In this document: positions 1 to 12,898 of the stretch, piece after piece
How positions within the stretch are numbered: position 1 is the first letter of the stretch
How the letters are laid out: the number at the start of each line of letters is the position of its first letter
DNA from: PALSA-555 sp963821325
GTDB lineage: Bacteria > Actinomycetota > Acidimicrobiia > IMCC26256 > PALSA-555
Direction: 5' to 3'
NCBI GenBank assembly: GCA_963821325.1
Contig: CAWGDC010000001.1
Location: 868,001 to 932,000, forward strand
Length of the DNA stretch: 64,000 nucleotides
Translations under genes and position numbers: made by a program
Notes under the pieces: model-generated
Seen by the model: only the letters and a program-made list of their open reading frames with translations
Told to the model about the DNA's origin: nothing
The model's database searches: none

Positions 1-84
1 ACCCGGTCCGCGCCGCGGGCCACCCGTCACTGAACCCGCCCGGTCGGGTCTCCATCAGACGCTCGCCGCCCCCGGGAGGCTCCA

Positions 85-675
85 ATGCCAAGCACCCTCA
101 TCATCGTTCCGTGGCCGGACCCAATCGTCGACCCCATCGGCCATGATCCACGATCGTGGTACGCGGAGACGTTCTGGCTCCCGACGCTCGGGCCGACCGC
201 GCTGCTGCTGCTCCGTCACCTCGCGGACCACTTCGACGCCGCGCCCCAGGGCGTCGAGCTGCATGTCGGGGAGGCGTCCCAGGCGCTCGGGGTCGGCGCC
301 CGCGAGGGCACCGGTTCCCCGATCGTGCGCACCCTGGCCCGCCTCGAGCAGTTCGACCTCGCGTGCCCGGACCCGGCCGCCGCGCGCATCGCGGTGCGGC
401 GGACGCTCCCACCGCTCCCCGCCCGACAGCTGCGGCGGCTCCCCGCGTCGATCCAGTCGACGCACGCCCGATATGTCGAGACGCGCCTCGCCGACCCGCC
501 GCACGCAGCCGCCCGCCAGCGCGCCCGCCGCCTCGCCCTCGCGATGCTCGAAGCGGGAGACGACCCGGACCACGCCGAGCGAAGCCTGGCCGTGATCGGC
601 TTCCATCCCGCGGTGAGCGCCGACGCCGTCCGCTGGGCCCACCACCACGCCACCGACGTCGGCGCCCCGGCCTGA
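85..675 (+). CDS. conserved actinobacterial hypothetical protein
   Basis: This 196-residue protein has no enzyme motif that I recognise. Its N-terminal part reads WLP-LGP followed by LLLR-L, then a segment with ALGVG and SPIVRTLARLEQFDLA, and a C-terminal Arg/Ala-rich helical region. From memory this pattern (WLPxLGP, then a winged-helix-like block, then RxLPPL and RRLP) recurs in uncharacterised actinobacterial proteins, possibly a DNA-binding winged helix, but this is recall and not a search. The ATG at 85 follows a GGGAGG-like ribosome binding site by a few bases. It is followed 40 bp downstream by the sirtuin gene on the same strand. No signal peptide or membrane segment is visible. Function is unknown. 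Confidence 0.7.
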   Translation: MPSTLIIVPWPDPIVDPIGHDPRSWYAETFWLPTLGPTALLLLRHLADHFDAAPQGVELHVGEASQALGVGAREGTGSPIVRTLARLEQFDLACPDPAAARIAVRRTLPPLPARQLRRLPASIQSTHARYVETRLADPPHAAARQRARRLALAMLEAGDDPDHAERSLAVIGFHPAVSADAVRWAHHHATDVGAPA

Positions 676-715
676 CTCGACCCACGACCGTCGAGCAGCC
701 CGCCAGAATGGCGCC

Positions 716-1496
716 GTGCCCGACGCCGCCACGACGATCGCCGCCTGGCTGCGCGACGCGGAACATCTCGTCGTGCTCACGGGCGCGGGGATCTCCACGG
801 AGTCCGGCATCCCCGACTTCCGCGGTCCCCAAGGGGTGTTTACGAAGAATCCCGACGCCGAGAAGACCGCGACGCTGCAGTACTACGTGAGCGACCCCGC
901 CGTGCGGGCCACCTCGTGGCAGAACCGTCTGCACAGCGAGTACTGGACCGCCGAGCCGAACGCCGGTCACGTCGCCCTCGTCGACATCGAGCGCCGCGCC
1001 GGGCTCGACACGCTCGTGACCCAGAACGTCGACGGCCTCCATCACGCCGCCGGCACCTGCGCCGACAAGATCATCGAGATCCACGGCAACGTCCGAGAGG
1101 TCAAGTGCCTGTCCTGTCGGTGGCGGGCACCGATGGACGTCGCCCTCGACCGGGTCCGGGCCGGCGAGACCGACCCCGACTGCCCCGAGTGCGGCGGGAT
1201 CCTCAAGTCGGCGACGATCAGCTTCGGGGAGAACCTCGTCGCCGAGGACCTCGCCCGCGCGCAGCAGGCCGCGGCCGGCGCCGACGCGTTCCTCGCCGTC
1301 GGCACCTCCCTCACCGTGTACCCGGCGGCCGGGCTGCCCGAGTTCGCTCTCGCCCACCAGGCCCGCCTCGTGGTCGCTGAACGCCGAGCCCACCCCGTAC
1401 GACGGTGCGGCCGACGCGGTCGTCCGCGAGCCGCTCGGGATCGTCCTGCCGGCGATCGCCGCCGCACTGGAACGGTTGGGAATTTCCGACCCCTGA
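716..1496 (+). CDS. cobB: Sir2-family NAD-dependent protein deacylase (frameshifted near the 3' end)
   Basis: Sirtuins remove acyl groups from lysine using NAD. The sequence shows the family blocks in order: GAGIS and SGIPDFRG near residues 22-37, TQNVDGLHH with HGN (catalytic His) near 100-125, a zinc-binding CLSC and CPEC pair, ISFGE, and GTSLTVYPAAGLP. Translation from the GTG at 716 loses the family C-terminus after ARLVV at about 1375. Removing one base there restores NAEPTPYD, the usual sirtuin adenine-ribose contact, and a stop at 1494-1496. The repaired length is 259 residues, normal for a bacterial class III-like sirtuin. The extra base is most likely a sequence error. The gene stands alone between a hypothetical protein and a sulfur-carrier activation gene. 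Confidence 0.9.
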
Positions 1497-1527
1497 CGTA
1501 GCATTTCCTTCTGAGAGGGAGGGAACG

Positions 1528-2712
1528 ATGGGCTTCCGAGACCTGCTCAGCGCGGCGAAAGAGCGGATCCACGAGATCGACCCCGCGGCCGCCGAATCGC
1601 GCCTCGGGGACGCCACGTTCCTCGACGTCCGCGAGCAAGACGAGTACGAGCAGGGCACCATCCCGGGTGCCGTGTTCATCCCCCGCGGCCACCTCGAGGC
1701 CCAGGTCGAGAACCGCCTCCCGGACAAGACCCGCCCGGTCGTCGTGTACTGCGCCGGCGGGGTCCGCTCGGTCTTCGCCGCGGACACGCTGCAGGAGCTC
1801 GGCTACGCCGACGTCGACGTCGATGGCCGGTGGGTTCGGACGTTGGAAGAACGAGGGACGCGACCTGGATCACCCCGGCGGTGCTCAGCCCCGACCAGCG
1901 GAACCGCTATCACCGTCACCTGCTGCTGCCCGAGGTCGGCGAAGCCGGGCAGCAGCAGCTGCTCGAGAGCAAGATCCTGCTCCTCGGCGCCGGCGGGCTC
2001 GGCTCCCCCGCCGCGCTCTACCTCGCCGCGGCGGGCGTCGGGACGCTCGGCATCGTCGACATGGACGTGGTGGACGCGTCGAACCTGCAGCGCCAGGTGC
2101 TCCACAACGTCGACCGGATCGGCGAGCGCAAGGTCGACTCGGCGAAGAAGACGCTCACTGAGCTGAACCCCGACGTCGACGTCGTCACCTACGACGTCCG
2201 CCTCGGCGCCGACAACGTCCTCGACATCCTCGAGGGCTACGACGTCGTCGTCGACGGCACCGACAACTTCCCCACCCGCTATCTGCTCAACGACGCGTCG
2301 CTGCTGACCCGCGTGCCCGTCGTGCACGGCTCGATCTTCCGGTTCGAAGGTCAAGTCACGGTGTTCAAGCCCTACGAGGGTCCCTGCTACCGCTGCCTGC
2401 TCCCCGAGCCGCCCCCGCCCGAGCTCGCACCGAGCTGCGCCGAAGCGGGCGTCCTCGGGGTGCTGCCCGGCATCATCGGGTCGATCCAGGCGCTCGAGGC
2501 GATCAAGCTCGTCCTCGACCTCGGCGACCCGCTCATCGGCCGGCTGCTCGCCTACGACGCGCTCGAGGAGAGCTTCCGCACCTTCAAGGTGCGCCGCGAC
2601 CCCGAGCTGCCCGGCGTGCGGCGAGCACGCCGCTCCGATCGTCATCGCCGAGTACGACGACCTCTGCCTGCCGCACGCCACGCTCGCCGACGGCTCGACC
2701 GTCGGCCACTGA
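1528..2712 (+). CDS. moeB: rhodanese-MoeB/ThiF fusion, sulfur-carrier adenylyltransferase (three frame breaks)
   Basis: The protein would adenylate the C-terminal glycine of a small sulfur carrier such as MoaD or ThiS and supply persulfide sulfur. Residues 1-110 are a rhodanese domain with DVREQDEY and the active-site loop YCAGGVRSV. After it come an E1-like domain with the nucleotide loop GAGGLGSPAALYLAAAG, DNLQRQ-like SNLQRQVLHN, DGTDNFPTRYLLND and a zinc region starting CYRC. Three single extra bases, near 1822, 1863 and 2606, break the frame. With them removed the text reads MAGGFGRWKNEGRD, then WITPAVLS, and finally ECPACGEH, which supplies the second zinc CxxC. The repaired gene is 393 residues and exactly divisible by three. 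The domain order is rhodanese first, the reverse of actinobacterial MoeZ. Confidence 0.88.
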
Positions 2713-2727
2713 CCTGCGATCGAGGGC

Positions 2728-4265
2728 CTAGCGCCGCCGCCTCGCAGGCCGTCGGGCGGGCGCGGCGTCCTGCTTCGGCGGGTCGAAGGTCGACACCAGC
2801 TCGAGGAGCGTCCGGACACCGAACCCGGTGCCGCCCTTCGTCAGCTCGCCGTCGTCGGATGACGCGCGGGCCGGGCCGGCGATGTCGAGGTGCGCCCACG
2901 GGACCCCGTCGACGAACCGCTCGAGGAACAGCCCGGCGGTCAACGCGCCGCCGTACGAGCCGGTGCTGATGTTGCGCAGGTCCGCCACCTCGGAGTCGAG
3001 CAGCTTCCGGTAGTCCTTCGGGAGCGGCAGCGGCCACAGCGGCTCCCCCGCCCGATCGGCGGCGGTGCGCACCTGCTCAACCCACCCCGTCTCGTTGCCC
3101 ATCACCCCGGCGACCTTCTCCCCGAGCGCGACGACGCACGCCCCGGTGAGCGTGGCGAGGTCGACGATCGCCGCGGCACGCTCAGACGCGGCGAGCGACA
3201 ACGCGTCCGCGAGGATGAGGCGACCCTCCGCGTCGGTGTTCAGCACCTCGACCGTGGTGCCGCTGCGCATCCGCAGCACGTCACCGGGCCGGATCGCAGA
3301 TCCGCTCGGCATGTTCTCGACCATCGGGGCGTACGCGACGACTCGGTGCCGGACGCTCAGCGCCTGCAGCGCCGACATCGCGGCGAGCACGGCGGCCGCG
3401 CCGGACATGTCCGTCTTCATCGTCTCCATGCCCGACGCCGTCTTCAGCGACAGGCCCCCCGAGTCGAACACCACCCCCTTGCCGACGAGCGCGAGCGTCT
3501 TCGTCTGGGACGCGCCTCGCGGCTGGTACACGACCCGGACGAACCGGGGGCCGCGGACCGAGCCCTGCCCGACACCGAGCACCCCGCCCATCTTCTGCGC
3601 CGCGCAGCTGCGCCTCGGTGAGGACGGTGACCGTCACGCCGCGTCCCGTCAGGAGCTTGCGGGCGGCGGCCGCGAACTCGGCGGGCGACTTCGCGCCCGA
3701 CGGCTCGTTCACCATGTCACGCGCCCACGCCACCGCGTCCGCGACCGCGACCCCGCGGTCCAGACCGGCCCGGGTCTCGGCACCCCGACCGCCGACGACG
3801 GTGACGCGGCTGAGCTTCGACGGCTTCCCGTCCGACTTGTAGGTGAGGAACCGGTAGGAGCCGAGCGCGAACCCCTCGGCGAGAGCCTGGGCGGCGGCGC
3901 GGGGCGCGAGATCCGAGGCCGCAGCGAGCAGCGTGGTCACCACGGACCGCGCCCGGGACGACGAGCGAGCGATTGCAGCGGCGGCCCGCCGCAGCCGATC
4001 GGTCGACAGCGTTGCCGCGCTCCCCGAGCCCGACGAGCACGGCCGCCGTCGGCCCGGGGCCCGCGCCGATCGGCACCACGAGGGTCTCGTCGGGCTTGCC
4101 GGTGAAACCGGCCTCCGCGACGAACGCCGACAGCGCGCCGCCGAGCGCGGCCTCGACGAGGTCGACCCCCGGTCCCACCGGCCCGTCGACGAACATCGGC
4201 ACGGCGAGCACATCGGCTCGGACGCGCTCCACCGGCTGGGTGCTGAGCGCGAAGGTGATCGCCAC
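2728..4265 (-). CDS. pepA: leucyl aminopeptidase, peptidase family M17 (two frame breaks)
   Basis: This cytosolic dizinc or dimanganese exopeptidase releases N-terminal residues from peptides. The C-terminal catalytic domain holds both family signatures: GKGVVFDSGGLSLK, with the first catalytic Lys and Asp, and NTDAEGRLILADALS, the M17 hallmark. The N-terminal regulatory domain begins MAITFALSTQ at 4265. Reading from 4265 the frame is lost near 4010 and again near 3602. Each break is explained by one extra base, after which TDRLRRAAAAIARS and AQKMGGVLGVGQGS read through. The repaired product is 511 residues, typical for the family. The gene is convergent with moeB, with only 15 bp between the stop codons. 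Confidence 0.9.
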
Positions 4266-4488
4266 GCTGGCCCTCCTCGTTGGACGTCACCCGACGCTAT
4301 AGCGGCCGGCCGCGGACCCCCGGTTCGAACGGCGCGGCACCGTCCCTTACGCTGGCCCCGATGACCGCGGTCACGACAGCGCCCGAACGACACCGGTGGG
4401 CGGGGCGGCCGCCGCGCCGTGCGCTGCGCGCACCCGCACCGTCGCGTCCCCCGACGGCGGGGACCATCGCCGTGTCCGCCACGTGCTG

Positions 4489-5837
4489 ATGCCGACGATC
4501 CTGACCGGGTGGGGCCGGACGGCACCGAGCGCGGCCGAGCTCGTCGCACCGGCGGGAACCGCCGCCGTGGACCGGCTCGTGACCCAAGCCGGGCGGCGCG
4601 GGATCATCGCACGGGGACTGGCCCGCAGCTACGGCGACGCCGCCCAGAACGCCGGCGGGACCGTGCTCGACGCCACGAGCCTCGCCGGCATCGGCACCGT
4701 CGACCGGGACACGGCGACGGTCACGGTCGAGGCCGGCGCGAGCCTCGACGCGCTGATGCGTCGCCTCGTCCCCCAGGGCTACTTCGTCCCCGTGACGCCC
4801 GGCACCCGGTTCGTCACCGTCGGGCGGCGCACTCGCGGCGGACATTCACGGCAAGAACCACCACGTCGAGGGCAGCTTCGCGAACCACGTCCTGTCCCTG
4901 ACCTTGCGCGCGCCGAAGGAGACGGTGGTCGCCACCCCCGACACCGAATCCGACATCTTCTGGGCGACCGCCGGCGCACTCGGGCTGACCGGCGTGGTCA
5001 CCGACCTGACCATGCGCCTGCTGCCCATCGAGAGCTCGCTCATGCTCATCGACACCGAGCGCGTCTCGAACCTCGACGGCCTCATGGAGCGGATGGTCGA
5101 GGGCGACGCTCGGTACCGCTACTCGGTGGCGTGGATCGACTGCCTGGCGTCCGGGCGCTCCCTCGGCCGCTCGGTGCTGACCCGCGGCGACCATGCGCCC
5201 CTCGACGCGCTGCCGCTGCGGCGTCGGTCCGACCCGCTGCGCTTCGCGCCGCCGACGGGCTTCGCCGCGCCGCGCTGGGTGCCCGAGGGGCTGATGAACC
5301 GGGTGACGGTCCGCGCGTTCAACGAGCTGTGGTTCCGCCGGGCGCCTCGCCGTCGGGCGGAGCACCTCGAGTCGATCACCTCCTTCTTCCATCCGCTCGA
5401 CGCCGATCCAGGGCTGGAACCGCCTCTACGGGCGACGCGGGTTCGTCCAGTACCAGTTCGTCGTGCCCGAGGATGCGGCCGCGACGGTGCGCCAGAGCCT
5501 GGAACGGCTGAGCGCGGCACAGTGCGCGTCGTTCCTCGGGGTGCTGAAACGGTTCGGGCCGGGGAACCCCGGCCCGCTCTCGTTCCCCGCGCCTGGGTGG
5601 ACGCTCGCGCTGGACATCCCGGCGTACGTGCGGGGCGTCGGCGACCTGCTCGACGAGCTCGACCGACTCGTCGTCGAGGCTGGCGGCCGCGTGTACCTGG
5701 CGAAGGACTCTCGCCTCGCGCCGGAGCTGGTCCCGGCGATGTATCCCGACCTCGACCGGCTGCGCGAGCTGCGAGCCCGGCTCGACCCGTCCGGGGTCAT
5801 GCAGTCGGACCTCGCCCGGCGCCTCAACCTGCTCTGA
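4489..5837 (+). CDS. dprE1: decaprenylphosphoryl-beta-D-ribose oxidase (two frame breaks)
   Basis: DprE1 is an FAD enzyme that oxidises the 2'-hydroxyl of decaprenylphosphoryl-ribose, the first half of the epimerisation that makes the arabinose donor of the actinobacterial wall. The FAD-binding part shows RGLARSYGDAAQNAGG and, once an extra base near 4824 is removed, GGALAADIHGKNHHVEGSF, a DprE1 signature. A second extra base near 5405 separates this from IQGWNRLYGRRGFVQYQFVVPE and the C-terminal AKDSRL and MYPDLDRLRELRARLDPSGV. Repaired length is 448 residues. The ATG at 4489 is used; a GTG lies two codons upstream. At the position of Mycobacterium tuberculosis Cys387 (GWNICVDFP) this protein has Ala (GWTLALDIP, codon 5607-5609). 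dprE2 follows after 3 bp. Confidence 0.9.
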
Positions 5838-5840
5838 TCC

Positions 5841-6602
5841 GTGCAGAACGGGCTTGGCGCCGTGCAGTCGGTGCTCGTGTTCGGCGGGACCTCCGACATC
5901 GCCGAGGCGACGCTGCGTCGCCTCGTGCAGCACCGCACCCGCCGCATCGTGCTCGCCGGCCGCGACGTCGACCGGCTCGGTGAGATCGCCGAGGACCTCC
6001 GGGCCCGGGGCGCCACGTCGGTGGACTGCGTGCCCTTCGACGCGCTCGACACGGCGACGCACGAGACCCTCGTGGACGACATCTTCGAACGGGTCGGCGA
6101 CATCGACCTCGTGCTCGTCGCCTTCGGCGTCCTCGGTGAGCAGACCGACGCGGAGCAGCACGCCGCGGCGGCGCTCGACGTCGCCCGCGTCAACTACCTC
6201 GGCGCCGTGTCCGTGCTGACCCCGACCGCCGAGCGGCTCCGCACCCAGGGGCACGGCACGCTCGTCGTGCTCTCCTCCGTCGCCGGGGAACGGGCCCGCG
6301 AGAGCAACTACGTGTACGGCTCGTCGAAGGCCGGCCTCGACGCCTTCGCGCAGGGTCTCAGCGACCGACTCGTCGGGAGCGGCGCCCACGTCATGATCGT
6401 CCGGCCGGGCTTCGTGCACACGAAGATGACGACCGGGCTGAAGCCGGCGCCGCTCGCCGCGACGCCCGATGTCGTGGCCGACGCCATCGTCGACGGCATC
6501 GCCGCCGGACGCACGATCGTGTGGGTGCCGCGGGCGCTCCGACCGGTGATGTCGGTCCTGCGCCACCTGCCCCGACCCGTGTTCCGACGGCTCGCCCTCT
6601 GA
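5841..6602 (+). CDS. dprE2: decaprenylphospho-2-keto-ribose reductase, SDR family
   Basis: DprE2 uses NADH to reduce the 2-keto intermediate made by DprE1, giving decaprenylphosphoryl-arabinose. The 253-residue protein is a classical short-chain dehydrogenase: a nucleotide loop VLVFGGTSDIAEATL near residues 11-25, an FD of the adenine pocket, NYLGAVS, the catalytic Ser in VVLSSVAGERARESNYVYGSSKAGLDAFAQG with YGSSK, and the RPGFVHTKMT post-catalytic segment. The C-terminal WVPRALRPVMSVLRHLPRPVFRRL resembles the amphipathic tail found in DprE2. The start is GTG at 5841, three bases after the dprE1 stop, so the pair is surely co-transcribed. No break is seen in the frame. The adjacency with DprE1 is what makes the specific assignment, since SDR sequences alone are ambiguous. 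Confidence 0.88.
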   Translation: MQNGLGAVQSVLVFGGTSDIAEATLRRLVQHRTRRIVLAGRDVDRLGEIAEDLRARGATSVDCVPFDALDTATHETLVDDIFERVGDIDLVLVAFGVLGEQTDAEQHAAAALDVARVNYLGAVSVLTPTAERLRTQGHGTLVVLSSVAGERARESNYVYGSSKAGLDAFAQGLSDRLVGSGAHVMIVRPGFVHTKMTTGLKPAPLAATPDVVADAIVDGIAAGRTIVWVPRALRPVMSVLRHLPRPVFRRLAL

Positions 6603-6695
6603 GGGCCCGCGCCGACGCGGCACGGCGGTCCCGTCCGCACCCGCGAGCGCTATCGGGCGTGGTGCCGCGCGGCCGCGCCGGTAGCCTGAACGGTC

Positions 6696-10158
<3,463 letters not shown>

Positions 10159-10159
10159 G

Positions 10160-10192
10160 CACCGGCGCTGGGAGCGTCGCCGAGCGCCGGTG
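10160..10192 (+). terminator. hairpin terminator candidate after metH
   Basis: The bases CACCGGCGCT at 10160-10169 are exactly complementary to AGCGCCGGTG at 10183-10192, giving a 10-bp GC-rich stem with a 13-base loop that begins one base after the metH stop. There is no long T tract, only a short CTTCC downstream, so it may act as a weak or Rho-assisted terminator, or protect the 3' end. It separates metH from the rml cluster. Confidence 0.6.
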
Positions 10193-10249
10193 GTACCCTT
10201 CCGGATCGACCCGTGACCCACGCCGGTCAGCACGTTTGGACACCGTCAC

Positions 10250-11335
10250 GTGAAGGGCCTCATCCTCGCTGGAGGCGCCGGGACGCGCCTGCGGCCGATC
10301 ACCCACACGAGCGCCAAGCAGCTCGTGCCCGTCGCGAACAAGCCGATCCTGTTCTATGGCCTCGAGGACATGGTGGAGGCCGGCATCGACGACATCGGCA
10401 TCGTCGTGGGCGACACCCGAGCCGAGATCATGGCCGCGGTCGGCGACGGGTCACGCTGGGGCGTCCGCGTCACGTACATCCCCCAAGACGCCCCGCTCGG
10501 TCTCGCGCACTGCGTGCTCATCGCCCGCGAGTACCTCGGCGACGACGAGTTCGTCATGTACCTCGGGGACAACCTCCTCCAAGACGACCTCAGCGAGTTC
10601 GTCGAGCAGTTCGCCGCCGCCCGCCGCGCGCAACCGGAGCGGCCGCCGAGCGCGCAGATCCTGCTCGCCCACGTCGACGACCCCCGCCAGTTCGGCGTCG
10701 CCGAGGTGACCGCGGACGGCGGCGTCGTTCGGCTGGTCGAGAAGCCGACGGATCCGCCGTCTGACCTCGCGCTCGCCGGCGTCTACCTCTTCGACGCCAC
10801 CATCCACGACGCCGTCCGCGCGATCCAGCCCTCGGGGCGCGGTGAGCTCGAGATCACCGACGCCATCCAGTGGCTCCTCGCGCACGGCCACCCGGTGCGC
10901 CACCACGTCTTGTCCGGCTGGTGGCTCGACACCGGCAAGAAGGACCCGCTCCTGGAGAGCAACCGCCGGATCCTCGAGACCATCGACGGTCGACTCGACG
11001 GCAAGGTCGACGAGCTCTCGACGATCGAGGGCCGCGTCATCGTCGAGTCCGGCGCCGAGATCGTCGGCTCCCGGGTCCGCGGGCCGGTGATCATCGGCGA
11101 GAACACGAAGGTCGTGAACAGCTACGTCGGGCCCTTCACCTCCATCGCGGGGGGGTGCGAGATCCGTGACGCCGAGCTGGACCACTCGGTGGTGCTCGAC
11201 GACAGCCGAATCATCGGGGTGGCCGGCATCACCGACTCGCTCGTCGGCCGGGAGGTCGAGGTCACGCGGTCCAGTCAGCGACCACGCGCCCTGCGGCTCA
11301 TGCTCGGCGACCACTCCGCGGTCGACTTGGAGTAG
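10250..11335 (+). CDS. rmlA: glucose-1-phosphate thymidylyltransferase, long form
   Basis: The enzyme makes dTDP-glucose from glucose-1-phosphate and dTTP, the first step to dTDP-L-rhamnose. The N-terminal Rossmann-like nucleotidyltransferase domain shows LILAGGAGTRLRP, KQLVPVANKPI, YIPQDAPLGLAHCV, YLGDNLL and VEKPTDPPSD with GVYLFD. After residue 245 the sequence switches to a hexapeptide-like left-handed beta helix (IEGRVIVESGAEIVGSRVRG, VIIGENTKVVNSYVG). At 361 residues this is the long archaeal or StrD-like form and not the short 290-residue RmlA. The start is GTG at 10250. It leads a same-strand rmlA-C-B-D run with gaps of only 10 to 13 bases, which supports the assignment. Confidence 0.9.
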   Translation: MKGLILAGGAGTRLRPITHTSAKQLVPVANKPILFYGLEDMVEAGIDDIGIVVGDTRAEIMAAVGDGSRWGVRVTYIPQDAPLGLAHCVLIAREYLGDDEFVMYLGDNLLQDDLSEFVEQFAAARRAQPERPPSAQILLAHVDDPRQFGVAEVTADGGVVRLVEKPTDPPSDLALAGVYLFDATIHDAVRAIQPSGRGELEITDAIQWLLAHGHPVRHHVLSGWWLDTGKKDPLLESNRRILETIDGRLDGKVDELSTIEGRVIVESGAEIVGSRVRGPVIIGENTKVVNSYVGPFTSIAGGCEIRDAELDHSVVLDDSRIIGVAGITDSLVGREVEVTRSSQRPRALRLMLGDHSAVDLE

Positions 11336-11345
11336 ACAGAGCGCG

Positions 11346-11915
11346 ATGCCGGTCGCCGTGGCTGAGTCGGATGTGATCGCCGGGGTCTACGTCGTGGAGC
11401 CCGAGCTGCATGGCGACGCGCGGGGCGTGTTCGTCGAGACATACCGGCGCGAGTGGATCCCCAGCGGCCGCGAGATGATCCAGGGCAACCGCGCCGACCG
11501 TGAGCAGGGGTCCGTGGTCGGCCTGCACTACCACCTGCACCAGGCCGACTACTGGTACGTGCCGTACGGGACCGCGCGCGTCGTGCTGCACGACCTGCGC
11601 GAGGGGTCGCGCACCGATCGCGCGACGCTCACCCTCGACCTCGGGCGACGGGTGGACGGGTCACACGACCACCGCGGTGTCTTCATCCCGCCCGGGGTCG
11701 CGCACGGGTTCGCGGCGCTGAGCGACATGACGATCACGTATCTCGTCGACAGCTACTTCAACCCCGACGACGAGCTCGGGGTCGCCTGGGACGACCCCGA
11801 GATCGGCGCCACGTGGGGCGTGTCGAACCCGACGCTGTCCGCTCGGGACGAGGCGAACCCCCGACGTGCCGATCTCGCCGACCACCTCCGGCCCCGCTGG
11901 GGCCTCCGAAGGTAG
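11346..11915 (+). CDS. rmlC: dTDP-4-dehydrorhamnose 3,5-epimerase (or related cupin epimerase)
   Basis: RmlC epimerises dTDP-4-keto-6-deoxyglucose at C3 and C5. The 189-residue cupin has the expected GDARGVFVETYRREW start, then VVGLHYHLHQADYWYVPYGTARVVLHDLREGS, where the LHYH stretch carries the catalytic His, and FIPPGVAHGFAALSDMTITYLVDSYFNP with the product-binding Tyr region. The usual LRGLHYQ is SVVGLHYHL here, so the substrate could be a different dTDP-sugar, although the flanking rmlA, rmlB and rmlD argue for rhamnose. The ATG at 11346 lies 10 bp after the rmlA stop. The frame is intact. Confidence 0.87.
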   Translation: MPVAVAESDVIAGVYVVEPELHGDARGVFVETYRREWIPSGREMIQGNRADREQGSVVGLHYHLHQADYWYVPYGTARVVLHDLREGSRTDRATLTLDLGRRVDGSHDHRGVFIPPGVAHGFAALSDMTITYLVDSYFNPDDELGVAWDDPEIGATWGVSNPTLSARDEANPRRADLADHLRPRWGLRR

Positions 11916-11925
11916 CGAGGACCAC

Positions 11926-12885
11926 ATGCGACTCTTCGTCACCGGCGGTGCCGGGTTCATCGGCTCGAACTACGTGCACCACGTCCTGGCGTCGAGTGAC
12001 CACCACGTCACCGTGTACGACGCGTTGACGTACGCGGGCAACCTCGACAACCTGCGGGATCTCGACAGCGACGCCCGATTCACCTTCACGAAGGGTGACA
12101 TCTGCGACCGGGACGCGGTCACCGCGGCCATGGACGGCCATGACGCCGTCGTGCACTTCGCCGCGGAGAGCCACGTCGATCGCTCCATCGTGAACCCCGA
12201 CGCGTTCGTTCGCACCAACTGTGACGGGACGAACGTGCTCTGCGACGTCGCTCGACATGTCGGCGTCGAGCGGTTCCTGCACATCTCGACGGACGAGGTC
12301 TACGGCTCGATCGAGACGGGATCGTTCTCCGAGGCCGACCGGCTCGAGCCCCGGTCTCCGTACTCCGCCTCGAAGGCCGGCTCGGACCTCATCGCCCTGT
12401 CCTACCGGTCGACGTACGGGTTGCCGGTCTTGGTGACGCGGTCGTCGAACAACTTCGGTCCGTACCAGTTCCCGGAGAAGATCATCCCCCTCTTCGTCAC
12501 GAACCTGCTCGAAGGCAAGAAGGTTCCCCTCTACGGCGACGGCCTGAACGTGCGCGACTGGTGCTACGTCGAGGACAACTGCGCGGCGATCGAGCTCGTC
12601 CGAACGGCGGGCGAGACCGGCGAGATCTACAACATCGGCGCAGGCAACGAGATCCCGAACCGGGTCCTCACGGACACGATCCTCGAGCTGCTCGGCCTCG
12701 ACGAGTCGATGATCGAATACGTCACCGACCGCCTCGGTCACGACCGTCGCTATTCGATCGACACCACGAAGGTGCGGTCACTGGGGTGGGCGCCGCGATT
12801 CGAGTTCCGCGCCGCGCTCGAGGCCACCATCGCGTGGTACCGCGACAACCGCTGGTGGTGGACCGCCTTGCAGCGGCGAGGGTGA
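11926..12885 (+). CDS. rmlB: dTDP-glucose 4,6-dehydratase
   Basis: RmlB converts dTDP-glucose to dTDP-4-keto-6-deoxyglucose. The protein is a 319-residue extended SDR with the NAD loop VTGGAGFIGSNYVHHVL at residues 5-21, HFAAESHVDRSIVNPDAFVRTNCDGT, the active-site triad region HISTDEVYGSIETGSF with TDE, YSASKAGSDL with the catalytic Tyr and Lys, and TRSSNNFGPYQFPEKIIPLF. The C-terminal part retains GDGLNVRDWCYVEDNC and LGHDRRYSIDTTKVRSLGW. The ATG at 11926 is preceded by GGTAGCGAGG, a plausible ribosome site. It sits between rmlC (10 bp upstream) and rmlD (13 bp downstream). Confidence 0.94.
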   Translation: MRLFVTGGAGFIGSNYVHHVLASSDHHVTVYDALTYAGNLDNLRDLDSDARFTFTKGDICDRDAVTAAMDGHDAVVHFAAESHVDRSIVNPDAFVRTNCDGTNVLCDVARHVGVERFLHISTDEVYGSIETGSFSEADRLEPRSPYSASKAGSDLIALSYRSTYGLPVLVTRSSNNFGPYQFPEKIIPLFVTNLLEGKKVPLYGDGLNVRDWCYVEDNCAAIELVRTAGETGEIYNIGAGNEIPNRVLTDTILELLGLDESMIEYVTDRLGHDRRYSIDTTKVRSLGWAPRFEFRAALEATIAWYRDNRWWWTALQRRG

Positions 12886-12898
12886 CCGTCGCCCACCG

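Noticed and set aside
4489..5837. dprE1 as a pseudogene
   Set aside because: Two single extra bases explain the loss; motifs on both sides are intact and the repaired gene is 448 codons, with an intact dprE2 right after it.
6603..6695. Possible cobalamin or SAM riboswitch ahead of metH
   Set aside because: The gap is only 93 bases, too short for a B12 riboswitch, and has no consensus box.
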